DNA from: CAZYQW01 sp964649825 | GTDB lineage: Bacteria > Planctomycetota > B15-G4 > JADJEK01 | Direction: 5' to 3' | Assembly (NCBI GenBank): GCA_964649825.1 | Contig: CAZYQW010000141.1 | Location: forward strand, 33,603 to 97,602 | Length of the DNA: 64,000 nucleotides | Shown: in pieces, positions 27,632 through 36,544 of the stretch | Position numbering within the stretch: position 1 is the first letter of the stretch | Layout: each line of letters begins with the position of its first letter | Notes under the pieces: model-generated | What the model saw: the letters and a program-made list of their open reading frames with translations, nothing else | Told to the model about the DNA's origin: nothing | Database searches by the model: none | Made by a program: the position numbers and the translations under genes

Positions 27632-28528
27632 ATGGATCACGCGATGACGGACTGGCCCGGCATGTTCTTCGTGGGGACCGGACGGTGCGGCTCCTCGCTC
27701 CTGCGGCGCACGTTCCGCGAGCACCGGGACGCGTACCTCCCGCAGGAGACCCATTGGATTCCGATCCTGTACGACTTCTTCGGTCGCGTTCCCATCTCGA
27801 CCGAGACGTTCTTCGACGCGATTCGGCGCGTCTACATGGCGAAGGGGAAGACGGCGTATCAGCGCATCCAGAAGGACGGAGGGCTGTCGGCCGGCGAGAT
27901 CGAGGCGGCGGTGCGCGAGCGGGTCGGCCCGCGCGACGCCGACCTCGCGGAGTTGATGACGGCGTTCTACGCGTCCCTCGCGGCGCGGCACGACGCCTAC
28001 GCGTGGGGCGACAAGACCCCCGACTACGGGCAGTGCATGGGCCTCCTCCACTCGCTCTGGCCGGACGCCCGCTTCGTCCACGTCACGCGCGACGGACGCG
28101 ACGTCGCCCTCTCGATGTCGAAGGTGCGGAGCTTTCGCTTCCAGGTCGCCTGGCGCGTCTGCTACTGGCCGACGATCGCGTGGGACAAGGCGTACGCGGC
28201 ACGCGAGGACGCGGTCGATGGAGACCTGCCGCTCGACGATTTCTTCGAGCTCTGGCGCCGGCGCATCGTCCGCATCCGCGACGAGGCGACGCGATTGCCG
28301 GCGGGGCGGTACCTGGAGCTCGACTACGACGAGTTGCTGCGCGACCCGAAGCCGGCCCTCGCCCGGGTGTGCAGCCACGTCGGCCTCGATGCGCACGACG
28401 AGTGGATCGATGCGGCGACGGCCGAATTCGACGCGGGCAACACCGGGAAGAACCGCGGACGACCAGAGTTCGTGGCGATGACCGAGAAGCACGCGGCCAC
28501 GTTGGCGGCGCTCGGCTTCCCGGCCTGA
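27632..28528 (+). CDS. Sulfotransferase family protein
   Basis: The 298-residue protein begins with the PAPS 5'-phosphosulfate loop FFVGTGRCGSSLLRRTF at about residues 12-27. The 3'-phosphate motif FVHVTRDGRDVALSMSK is at about 149, and the intervening GDKTPDYG matches the central EKTP-type segment of bacterial carbohydrate sulfotransferases. The ATG at 27632 has no clear ribosome binding site. An ATG at 27644 preceded by GGA is a reasonable alternative and would shorten the protein by four residues. The TPR-CHAT gene follows 34 bases downstream on the same strand. The acceptor is unknown, and cytoplasmic action is expected because no signal peptide is present. Confidence 0.85.
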   Translation: MDHAMTDWPGMFFVGTGRCGSSLLRRTFREHRDAYLPQETHWIPILYDFFGRVPISTETFFDAIRRVYMAKGKTAYQRIQKDGGLSAGEIEAAVRERVGPRDADLAELMTAFYASLAARHDAYAWGDKTPDYGQCMGLLHSLWPDARFVHVTRDGRDVALSMSKVRSFRFQVAWRVCYWPTIAWDKAYAAREDAVDGDLPLDDFFELWRRRIVRIRDEATRLPAGRYLELDYDELLRDPKPALARVCSHVGLDAHDEWIDAATAEFDAGNTGKNRGRPEFVAMTEKHAATLAALGFPA

Positions 28529-28562
28529 GCGGCCGGCGATCGCGGCCGGACGGAGGACGACG

Positions 28563-31500
28563 ATGAGCGGGAGGTGTTTCTGCCCGACGCTGGGAGCGCT
28601 CGCCGTCCTGAGCCTGCTCTGCATCGCGCGGTCCTCGGGCGCGACGGACCCACCGGCCACGGCGACGACGGTGCAGGAGGTGTCGATCGCCGCGGACGAT
28701 CCCGTCCTCGAGGGGCACGGCCCCGCGCGCACCCTCACGTGGACCGCCGACGTGGGATGCGACGTGGTCATCTGCGCCGCCTCGACCGAGCTCGACCCGT
28801 TCCTCCGCGTCGAAGGCGGGCCGATTCCCGCCCCGGCCGAGGACGACGACGGCGGCTGCGGCACGACGGCGTTCGTGCCCCGGCCCGTGGGCCCCGGCGA
28901 ATCGATCGTCATCACCGTCGCGGGGAAGCCGGGCGAGCACGGCAACGTGCGTCTCTCGATCACTCCGTACCCGTGGCTGCCGTCCGAGCACCACGCCGCG
29001 ATCGTCAGCGCGCAACGAGATCTCGACGCGGCAAAGGCGGCGGATGCGGTGCGCGACTTCGCGGGGGCGCGACGGCGGCTCGAGGCCGCGTTCGCCGCGT
29101 TCGAGACGATCCCGCGGTGCGACGAGCTCACCCTCATGCAGGAGCTGGTCCAGGCGGGCCAGTTGGCCGCCCACCTCGGCGACCACGAGCGCGCGGTGGC
29201 CGCGTTCGAGCGCGCCTGGGTGACGATCGAGCGGGCGCTTCCGCCGGACCACCGGTTCCGCGCTCGGATCCGCCGGATGTTCGCGCCGAGCGCGTACCAC
29301 GTCGGCCGGGCGGAGGACGCGGCCCAGGCGCTCCGTGACGCCGAGTCGATCCTGCGGCGCTGCATCACGCGGGACGAGGTCGCGCTCTACTTCGACCTGT
29401 ACCTCCTCGCCCTCGTTTGGAGCGAGATCCACGGGAACGAGGAGGTGGTCCGCCTCTGCCTCGAGGTCCACGAGACCTTCGTTCGAGAGCTCGGCGCCGA
29501 CCACCGTGACGCCATCGCGGCGCTCGCGGACGCGGCGCTGCACATCGGGAAGGGCCCCACGAAGGACCGCGAGCTCGTCGAGCGCGTGCTCGCTGCATTC
29601 GAACGAACGCTGCCGGCCGACGATCCCGACATCCAGAAGGCCCGGACTCAACTCGCCCGCAGCGTGACGTACTCGGGCGATTACGAGCGCGCTCGCCAAC
29701 TTCTCGAGCTGGTGCTCGAAGCCTTCTCACGCCGGCCGCCGGACGACGAAGGGGAGCTGGCCGACGTCCTGTCGACCTTGGCCGACCTGTCCGGCACGCT
29801 CGGGGACGACCAGCGCGAAATCGAGCTGCTCGAGCGCCAGGTCGATACGCTCGCGAGGATCCTGCCCGCCGGCCACCCTCGGCTCATGATCGCTCGCGGT
29901 GCGCTCCTCACCGAACGCGCGCGCGACGGCGACGCCTCCGCGTCTCTTCCCGAGCTCGAGTCGTTGGTGAGCGCGTTCGAGCGGACCGTCCCGCCGGACG
30001 ACCCGGATCTCCAGGAGCTCCGCCTCTCGCTCGCGACCGTCATGCTGATCCACGGAAAGGCCGAAGGGGTGATCGAGACGCTGGAGCGCGCGATCGCCGT
30101 CGTCCGCCGCCGAAACGGTCCGGATTCCGTCGACGTGCTGCGGTTCGAGGCGCCGCTCGCGGCCGCGCTGCGGGACGCCGGGCGCATCGAGGAGTCGCTC
30201 GCGATGCTCGCTCGGATCGAGTCGCGCATGCGGGACGAGTTCTCCGAGGACCTGCCGGGGCTCGACGGCATCCGCCAGAACATCGCACTGTCCAACGCCG
30301 CCGCCGCGCGCCCCGGTGACGCCCGCCGCGAGGCCGCGCGAGGGCTCGCCATCGTCGCATCGCGAGTCGAACGCCTCACCCCGGGGTTCGGCGCGGAGGC
30401 GGAGCCAGCCGCGCGGAGGATGATGCAGTCGTTCCTCTCGTTGTTCCTCGCGTACCAGGACCCGGAACAGGACGCAGCGGCCGCGCGTCGTGAAGAGCTC
30501 GAGGCCGTGCTGCGGCATCGCGGCTTCGTGGAACGACAGACGCTCCTCACGCACCTTCGGCGGGTCGCGGTCCGCGAGGATGAAGTCGCCGCCGCGACGG
30601 ACGCCGCGGCCACCGCGGCTCGGGCCCGCTTCGCGGAGGCGTTCGTGGCCGGCCGCCCGGTCGACGAGGTCCGCCGCCATCGCGAGGCGATGGAGGTCGC
30701 GGAGAGCGCACTCTGGCGTCGCGTCGCCGGCGACGTCGACTCGACGCCCGTCGACGTCCGCGCCGTCGCCGCAGACCTCGAGCCGAACGAGGTCGCGGTC
30801 TGCACCGTCTCCGCTTCGGCGAGCGGACGGCGACACGACGCGACGGCCGTGGCGTTCGTGCTCGCCGCGTCCGGCGAGATCGTCCGCGTCGACCTCGGGC
30901 CGTCGGAGCCGATCATGGACGCGTGCTTCGCGTTTCGCGACGCGCTGGCCGCCGAGGCGACCGACGAGCTGCGCGACGTCGTTCCATTCGGGGTCGAGGC
31001 TCCGGAGTCGCGCGATCGCGAGTCGGAGCGGGCGGTCCAGCGCACGAGCGAAGCCGTCGGCGCCTTGCTTGCTCCTCTGGTCGAGGCGCTGCCGCCGGGG
31101 ACCCGGACGCTGCGCGTCGCGCCGCACGAGGGGTTCGCCGCGATCCCGTGGGACGCGATCCGGAGCGAACGCGAACGGTTCCTCTGCGACCGATTCCGCG
31201 TGCGCTACGTCGAGAACCTGAGCCCCGCCCCCGCCGTCGAGACGGGGGCGCGCGGCCCGCCGGTGCTCGTGCTCGTCAGCGGGGTCGACTACGACCACGC
31301 GACCCCACCGGACGGCGACGCCGGATCCGCGATGGAGAGCCTGCGAACGCAGCGCGGTCGCTTCGACTCGCTCCCCGAGACCGTCACGGAGAGCACCTCG
31401 ATCCGGGCGCGGTTCGAGCGGCGCTTCCCGGCCGGCGCCGTCGACTCGCTCGCGGGCGCGCTCGCGACCCGGCACCGCTTCGAAGAGGCGGCGCCGACCG

Positions 31501-32021
31501 CGAGGTACCTGCACGTCGCGACGCACGGGATCTGGCGCGATCCGATCGGCGGAGGCGGGTCTCGCTCCTTCGGCCAGACGATCGCGTCGATCTACCCGTC
31601 GCTCCTGTCGGGGCTCGCCTTCGCGGGAGCGAACACGACGGACGAGCGCTCGGTCCTGACCGCGCTCGAGCTCTCCGCGCTGGACCTCTCGCGGTGCGAG
31701 CTGGCCGTCCTCTCCGCGTGTCACTCGAACGTCGGACTCCGGCCGGACGGCGCGGCGGTGGCGGGGCTGAACCGGGCTCTCCTGATCGCGGGCGCGCGGA
31801 CGACGATCACCTCGCTCTTCGCGGTCCGCGACAACGCGAGCGCCCTCTTCTTCGAGACGTTCTACGACGCGCTTTGGACGGCCGGCCGCTCCGCCGAGGA
31901 CGCGTTCGGCGAGGCGCGCGCGGCGCTGCGCCGCAGGGAGTTTCCGACCAGCGCCTGGGCCGCGTTCGTGCTGTATGGACATGGAACCTGGGCCCCGAGC
32001 CCGGCCGCCGAGGGCCGCTGA
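28563..32021 (+). CDS. Secreted TPR-CHAT protein (caspase-like protease fold)
   Basis: This 1152-residue protein begins with a signal peptide (core ALAVLSLLCIA, cleavage near residue 27). A beta-rich domain at about 40-140 with several Cys is followed by a long TPR solenoid at about 150-620. The C-terminal CHAT domain lies at about 830-1145. The presumed catalytic dyad is His988 in LHVATHGIW and Cys1053 in VLSACHSN. CHAT domains are clan CD peptidases related to separase and caspases, and TPRs usually bind the partner or substrate. The start has GGAGG 6 bases upstream. The stop codon lies in the first unit of a 23-base tandem repeat. The target is unknown; nothing nearby encodes a CRISPR effector. 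Confidence 0.85.
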   Translation: MSGRCFCPTLGALAVLSLLCIARSSGATDPPATATTVQEVSIAADDPVLEGHGPARTLTWTADVGCDVVICAASTELDPFLRVEGGPIPAPAEDDDGGCGTTAFVPRPVGPGESIVITVAGKPGEHGNVRLSITPYPWLPSEHHAAIVSAQRDLDAAKAADAVRDFAGARRRLEAAFAAFETIPRCDELTLMQELVQAGQLAAHLGDHERAVAAFERAWVTIERALPPDHRFRARIRRMFAPSAYHVGRAEDAAQALRDAESILRRCITRDEVALYFDLYLLALVWSEIHGNEEVVRLCLEVHETFVRELGADHRDAIAALADAALHIGKGPTKDRELVERVLAAFERTLPADDPDIQKARTQLARSVTYSGDYERARQLLELVLEAFSRRPPDDEGELADVLSTLADLSGTLGDDQREIELLERQVDTLARILPAGHPRLMIARGALLTERARDGDASASLPELESLVSAFERTVPPDDPDLQELRLSLATVMLIHGKAEGVIETLERAIAVVRRRNGPDSVDVLRFEAPLAAALRDAGRIEESLAMLARIESRMRDEFSEDLPGLDGIRQNIALSNAAAARPGDARREAARGLAIVASRVERLTPGFGAEAEPAARRMMQSFLSLFLAYQDPEQDAAAARREELEAVLRHRGFVERQTLLTHLRRVAVREDEVAAATDAAATAARARFAEAFVAGRPVDEVRRHREAMEVAESALWRRVAGDVDSTPVDVRAVAADLEPNEVAVCTVSASASGRRHDATAVAFVLAASGEIVRVDLGPSEPIMDACFAFRDALAAEATDELRDVVPFGVEAPESRDRESERAVQRTSEAVGALLAPLVEALPPGTRTLRVAPHEGFAAIPWDAIRSERERFLCDRFRVRYVENLSPAPAVETGARGPPVLVLVSGVDYDHATPPDGDAGSAMESLRTQRGRFDSLPETVTESTSIRARFERRFPAGAVDSLAGALATRHRFEEAAPTARYLHVATHGIWRDPIGGGGSRSFGQTIASIYPSLLSGLAFAGANTTDERSVLTALELSALDLSRCELAVLSACHSNVGLRPDGAAVAGLNRALLIAGARTTITSLFAVRDNASALFFETFYDALWTAGRSAEDAFGEARAALRRREFPTSAWAAFVLYGHGTWAPSPAAEGR

Positions 32022-32067
32022 GCCCGGCGGCCGAAGGCCGCTGAGCCCGGCGGCCGAAGGCGGCTGA
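31999..32067 (+). repeat. Three tandem 23-base repeats ending in TGA
   Basis: Units at 31999-32021, 32022-32044 and 32045-32067 differ at only two or three positions, and each ends in GCTGA or GGCTGA. The first TGA is the stop of the TPR-CHAT gene. Because 23 is not a multiple of three, the three TGAs fall in three different frames. The middle unit contains GCGGCC-GAA-GGCCGC (32027-32041), a 6-bp hairpin. The array fills the gap before the convergent gene that ends at 32076 and may act as a two-way terminator. Confidence 0.8.
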
Positions 32068-32075
32068 GCGCGCCC

Positions 32076-33833
32076 TCAGACCTGATGCTCGAGGAGGTAC
32101 GCGTACAGCTCGCCCGCCTCGCCACCGAGTTCGCCGGGGGCGCCGAGCGCTTCGACGTGCTGCGACACGAGGTCGGCGGCGTACGCCTCCCGGGCGGAGT
32201 TTGCGTCGTGCGGCAGATCGAGCCGCGGGCAGAGACGCGCGAACGCATCGAGGTATGCGTCGCCCTCGAGGTCGAAGCTGATGAGCGGGAACGGCGCGCG
32301 CCGATGATGGTCGACGAGCTCGCGCGTGTAGCGGCACCACAAGGAGACCCCGTCCTCGAGCGCCATGCGGTTGCGCCGCAAGAGCGAGCCCGCGACGGAC
32401 GTCGGGTGGCGGAACGTCCCCACGAGTCGATGGTTCGGGGCGTGGCGGAGCCATGCGTCGAGGACGAGAAGCACGCGCGGATCCTTCACGGCCCAGCGCG
32501 GGTGGCGGCGGAATGGTTCCAGCGCAGCACGCAGCGGTCGCGGGTCGATCGCCTCCACCGGCATGTCCGGCGGCGGGACGTCCCACGTGCCGCCGAATTG
32601 CTGGAGCAAGTCCTTGTTGACCGCGCGGACGTTCTCGTCCTCCAGGTTGCCGCGTGCGTTGTGCTTGGCGGTTCGGGCGACCGAGCCGACGTACAGCCCC
32701 ACCGCCTCGAGCAGCCCGGTGAGGCACGACGTCCCGCTGCGATGCATGCCGAGCACGAAGTACCCGAGCGTGGAGATCGGTCGCGCCGACGGCAGAACGG
32801 CGCGCCGGACGTTCCACCACGCGCGCGCCGCTCCGCGGAGAGGGTTGTCGGCCGTGAGCCGATCGATCTCGCCGCGTGCAGCGCCGCGGTACAGCTCGAC
32901 GAGGCGGCCGCGCGTCTCCAGCACGCGCGCTCGGACGTCGACCTCGGCCACCTCCACCGACGCGGGAGGTTCTCGTCCGAACTGCAGCTCGCGCACGCAT
33001 TCGCTGACGAAGCCGCAGACCACGTGCTTGCGCGGCATCCACGGTCGGTCGGGATTGCTCGCCCACTTCGGCGCCGCCTCGTCGTCCGCGCCGGCCGGCA
33101 GCCACGCGCGGTCCTTCTCCTTCTTCTTGGCGAGGAGCGACAGGCCGCCGACGTGCCGGATCGACGCGAGGTCGCGCACGCACATCGCCTGTCCCGACCG
33201 ATCCAACAGGATGTTCAGCAGCTTCCCCGTCTCGAAGTGCTCCGCGGCGATTCCCGTCCCGGCCAGCACTTCGCGGGCGGCCGGCGGCACGTCCTCGCGC
33301 GAGAGGATCTTCTCGAACGTCACGCCGAACTCGCCCATCGCCTGCTGCAGCCGCCGCCGCGGATAGACGGCGAAGTAGCTCGTGCCCAGGCAGACGCCGC
33401 CCGCCGTCCGATTCTGCGGCCCGGCCAGGACACGAGCGTCGTCAGGCGCGACCTGGTCCGCGGCGGTGGCCCAGATCGGAACGCCCGCGAAGACGGCGCG
33501 CCCCGCCTCGATGTCGCCGCGAAGCTCGGCGACGAAGTCCCCGACGGCGAAGACGTCGGAGTCGAGGAAGGCGAACCACTCCGACGACTCGTGCTCCAGC
33601 AGCGCGTCGAGGGCGGTACCGTGCTCCGCCATCTGCTTGGCGGGAAACCGGCTCGCCGCGAGCCGCGGATGCTCCCCTGCGAGCCGCTCGAGCAGCGCGA
33701 CTTCCGGCGGGCGGCACCCGTTCGCGACGAGATGCACGCGCACCGACGCGGAGCGGGCCACGAGCGAGAGCACGAACGGCCGGAGCTGGGCCACGGTGCC
33801 GGGGGTGAAGATGACGTGGAATCGCAGGTCCAT
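32076..33833 (-). CDS. Fusion of a GT-A-like glycosyltransferase and a sulfotransferase
   Basis: The 585-residue protein has two enzyme domains. Residues 1 to about 240 form a GT-A-like domain starting RFHVIFTPGTVAQLRPF, with the metal-binding motif in WFAFLDSDVFA (Asp91-Ser-Asp93). A linker of about 110 residues follows. Residues from about 356 form a sulfotransferase domain with the PAPS loop FVLGMHRSGTSCLTGLL (360-375), the central KDPR segment, and a 3'-phosphate motif GTFRHPTSVAGSLL. The natural reading is that one chain adds a sugar and a sulfate to the same glycan, or that the sulfotransferase modifies the newly added residue. It faces the TPR-CHAT gene and diverges from the cytochrome gene. 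Confidence 0.82.
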   Translation of the reverse strand: MDLRFHVIFTPGTVAQLRPFVLSLVARSASVRVHLVANGCRPPEVALLERLAGEHPRLAASRFPAKQMAEHGTALDALLEHESSEWFAFLDSDVFAVGDFVAELRGDIEAGRAVFAGVPIWATAADQVAPDDARVLAGPQNRTAGGVCLGTSYFAVYPRRRLQQAMGEFGVTFEKILSREDVPPAAREVLAGTGIAAEHFETGKLLNILLDRSGQAMCVRDLASIRHVGGLSLLAKKKEKDRAWLPAGADDEAAPKWASNPDRPWMPRKHVVCGFVSECVRELQFGREPPASVEVAEVDVRARVLETRGRLVELYRGAARGEIDRLTADNPLRGAARAWWNVRRAVLPSARPISTLGYFVLGMHRSGTSCLTGLLEAVGLYVGSVARTAKHNARGNLEDENVRAVNKDLLQQFGGTWDVPPPDMPVEAIDPRPLRAALEPFRRHPRWAVKDPRVLLVLDAWLRHAPNHRLVGTFRHPTSVAGSLLRRNRMALEDGVSLWCRYTRELVDHHRRAPFPLISFDLEGDAYLDAFARLCPRLDLPHDANSAREAYAADLVSQHVEALGAPGELGGEAGELYAYLLEHQV

Positions 33834-34196
33834 CGGCGGCAGACTGTACGTCGTTTTCGCGGTGCTTCGAGGCCGAATCAGGGGCGCCCGGCCGGCCTCC
33901 TCCGGAAGCGTGGACGTGGTTCAGGACTTCATTGGACGGAATCGTCGAATCGAGGTAGAAGGGGCCCTGTCGTTCGAATGTTGTCGCATCGCGGAGTCTC
34001 CACCCGGACGTCAACGTACGCGCCGATCCTCGATCGGTGCGTGACTCTATATCGTTGATCGGGTCGACGTCGACTCTCGAACTCCTGCCCAACCCGACGT
34101 CGAACCCTGCGGGGTCAGACCTCGCGCGCCCCGTCCGAATTCGGCGCGACGGCGGCGTCGTAGCTTTGGGCCAGGGAAACCTGAAAAGGAGTTCGA
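33834..34196. other. Divergent upstream region, 363 bases
   Basis: This region separates the glycosyltransferase-sulfotransferase fusion (minus) from the di-heme cytochrome (plus) and must hold promoters for both. I see no gene in it. Visible elements are CCGATC-CTC-GATCGG (34023-34037), then an AT-containing CTATAT about 10 bases later that could be a -10 element, a 12-base palindrome GTCGACGTCGAC just beyond, and AAGGAG ending 5 bases before the cytochrome ATG. No -35 matching the CTATAT is evident, so no promoter is called. Confidence 0.5.
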
Positions 34197-36251
34197 ATGA
34201 AGTCACGATTCCTTCTGTTCACCATCTCCGTCCTCGGCGCGGCAGCGCTCCTCCACACGCCGCGGCAGTCCGACCTCGGCACGTCGATGCCCCCGACGCC
34301 GGTCATCGGAAACGTAGACGTCCTGAAGGCGAAGTACGACGCCTGGAGGGAGGGCGTCATCGAGCAAGAGCAGACGCTGGTCGTCGCGCTCTCGCCGCAC
34401 ATGAACCTCTACGGGCGAGAAACCACGGCGCGGGGCGAAGCCCGCTTCGACCTTTGTACCGAGCGGATCATGGTCGACGTCGGAGGACTCCCGAACGAGG
34501 GCGGCGACGTCTGGCTCGTGAGTCAGGGGGCCGATTCGAGCGTGGCCGTCGACGAGACGGACCGCTGCCTGAAGCTCGGCCCGCTCGCGGTCGATGACGC
34601 CGGCGTCGCGCATCTCGACGTCATGCGCGGCGACCTGAAGGACGCGGAGGTCTCGCTCGGACTCGTGGTCGTCACCGCGCCGGGCGAGCACCCCCGCGAC
34701 GGCGGCTTGCTCTTCGGATCCCCCACTCTGTTCCAGCGGATGTACCTGGCCGAGCTCGCCGATCGCGCCGCGGCGGACGGACCGAACGAGGTCCAGGTCG
34801 CGGGAATCTCGTTCGGCTTCCTCACCGCGCTGCTCGGAGTCCCGGGCGACTTCCCGCCGCCCGACCCGACCTCGACCGCACTCGCCTCCCTGATCGCGAA
34901 GGGCGAGTTCCTCTTCTTCGAGGAGACGTTCAAGGGGAACGACCGCACTTGCGGCACGTGCCATCCGCTCGAGAACAACCTCACGATCGATCACAAGTTC
35001 ATCGCCGGTCTTCCGAACAAGGACCCGCTCTTCGTGGCGGAGTTCATCAAGGACCTGAACTCGGACGCCAACGGAGGGCTGCGGTTCGAGATCCCCGAGC
35101 TGATGCGCCGGCACGCGGTCATCCTCGAGAACTTGGACGGCTTCGGCGACTTGAAGAAGCGCTTCACGATGCGCGGCGTTCCGCACGTCTTCAGCCAGGG
35201 CGTGTCGATCGAGCCTCAGCCGGGCGGGATCACCCCGCCGAACCATCGCACGGGGTGGAGCGGCGACGGCTCCCCGTTCGGTCCGGTCGGTACGCTCCTT
35301 ACGTTCGGCACGCTCCGCGACTTCGCGGTCGGCGCCGTGCGGCAGCATTTCACCAAGACCACGAATCGCGTCATCAACGTCGACTTCATCCTGCCGACGC
35401 CCTCGGAGCTGGACGCGTTCGAGGCGTTCATGCTTTCGCTCGGCCGCCAGCAGGATCCGAATCTCAACACGCTCGTGCTGAAAGACCCGGGGGCGGACGC
35501 CGGGCGCGTCACGTTCATGAACAGCGCCTGCAACCAGTGCCACGGCAACGCCGGCGCGAACGTCAACGGATCGACCTTCAACTTCAACTTCGACACCGGA
35601 GTCGAGGAGTTCCTGCAGAACCACATCAACGACTTCAACGGCACCGGGCAGCCGCGGCCGGTGGACGGTGGGTTCGGCACGGCGCCGAACGGGACGTTCC
35701 CGAACAACCCGATCCCGAACCCCGACGGGAGCTTCGGCGACGGCACGTTCAACACCGCGAGCCTCGTCGAGGCGGCGGACACGCCGCCGTTCTTCCACGC
35801 GAACATCTCCAACACGCTCGAGGACGCGATCCTGTTCTATCGGAGCGCCGAGTTCCTCAACTCGCCGAGCGGCGTGATCATTCCGTTCCTGGCGAACCCG
35901 CAGGACGTGACGAACGTCGCGAACTTCCTGCGCGTGCTCAACTCGCTCGACAACATCGACACCTCGGCGGTGCGGCTCATCAAGCGTGCGATCGACTTCC
36001 TCGACGGGCCGTTCACGTTCCTGAACCTGCACGACGTGGTGAACCGCCTGCTGAGAGCGGCCGTGGCCGACCTCTGCGACGTCATCGAGGTGCTGACCGA
36101 GGGCGACCTGCACCCGGTCGCGATCGATAAGGTGAAGCAAGCGATCGGCCTGGTGGAGCAGGCGATGGCGCCGCTCAAGCCGAGCATCCGCATCGATCTG
36201 CTGAAGAAGGCGCTGGAACTGCTGCAGGAAGCCCGCGATGACATGAACTGA
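34197..36251 (+). CDS. Secreted di-heme cytochrome c, CcpA/MauG-like
   Basis: The 684-residue protein has an N-terminal signal sequence (about 1-18) and two covalent heme sites. These are CGTCH at 252-256 and CNQCH at 445-449, spaced as in the di-heme cytochrome c peroxidase/MauG superfamily. A unique N-terminal domain of about 210 residues precedes the first heme domain. Loops between the hemes carry conserved-looking GVPHVF and NHRTGWSGDG stretches. The last 100 residues are helical. It is probably periplasmic or surface-exposed and either reduces peroxide or oxidises a substrate. The start is well supported by AAGGAG. A strong hairpin follows three bases after the stop. Confidence 0.8.
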   Translation: MKSRFLLFTISVLGAAALLHTPRQSDLGTSMPPTPVIGNVDVLKAKYDAWREGVIEQEQTLVVALSPHMNLYGRETTARGEARFDLCTERIMVDVGGLPNEGGDVWLVSQGADSSVAVDETDRCLKLGPLAVDDAGVAHLDVMRGDLKDAEVSLGLVVVTAPGEHPRDGGLLFGSPTLFQRMYLAELADRAAADGPNEVQVAGISFGFLTALLGVPGDFPPPDPTSTALASLIAKGEFLFFEETFKGNDRTCGTCHPLENNLTIDHKFIAGLPNKDPLFVAEFIKDLNSDANGGLRFEIPELMRRHAVILENLDGFGDLKKRFTMRGVPHVFSQGVSIEPQPGGITPPNHRTGWSGDGSPFGPVGTLLTFGTLRDFAVGAVRQHFTKTTNRVINVDFILPTPSELDAFEAFMLSLGRQQDPNLNTLVLKDPGADAGRVTFMNSACNQCHGNAGANVNGSTFNFNFDTGVEEFLQNHINDFNGTGQPRPVDGGFGTAPNGTFPNNPIPNPDGSFGDGTFNTASLVEAADTPPFFHANISNTLEDAILFYRSAEFLNSPSGVIIPFLANPQDVTNVANFLRVLNSLDNIDTSAVRLIKRAIDFLDGPFTFLNLHDVVNRLLRAAVADLCDVIEVLTEGDLHPVAIDKVKQAIGLVEQAMAPLKPSIRIDLLKKALELLQEARDDMN

Positions 36252-36253
36252 CC

Positions 36254-36274
36254 ACGCGGGTTGGAACCCGGCGT
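36254..36274 (+). terminator. Hairpin just after the di-heme cytochrome stop
   Basis: ACGC (36254-36257) pairs with GCGT (36271-36274), and GGGT with ACCC inside, with one bulged G and a TGGA loop. It begins three bases after the stop codon. There is no T-tract, so it is either a factor-assisted terminator or an mRNA 3'-end stabiliser. Confidence 0.45.
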
Positions 36275-36350
36275 CCTCGCGCCCTCGACGCGGGGACGCC
36301 GCATCCGTTCGAGCCGAGGGCGAAGATCGCCTGTCGGGTGGACCCGTCGG

Positions 36351-36381
36351 TCCGGTTCTTCGCGGGCGGCGAAGGACCGGA
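36351..36381. promoter_or_regulatory. 13-bp hairpin in the leader region of the sigma factor/kinase genes
   Basis: TCCGGTTCTTCGC (36351-36363) pairs with GCGAAGGACCGGA (36369-36381) with a single G-U pair and a 5-base loop. It is the strongest hairpin I found in the window. It lies about 100 bases after the cytochrome gene and about 164 before the sigma factor start. A TTGACG hexamer at 36421-36426 follows, but I see no good -10 match. It could terminate the cytochrome transcript or control the sigma factor. The remainder of 36252-36544 shows no gene. Confidence 0.55.
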
Positions 36382-36544
36382 GCCCTGGGAACCCAAACTT
36401 CTTCTTCAAAGACGCTTACATTGACGGTCGCGCTCCCACCGGAGAACGCTTCACCGACGATGTGAGGTCGCTGCCCCTCCGGAGTTGGCCGGGCCCGCCG
36501 AATCATGCAACAATGAGGCTCCGTTTCTTCGTGCGGAGACACAC

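Noticed and set aside
28563..32021. TPR-CHAT protein as part of a type III-E CRISPR (gRAMP/Craspase) system
   Set aside because: No CRISPR array, gRAMP effector or other cas gene is present, and the protein has a signal peptide.
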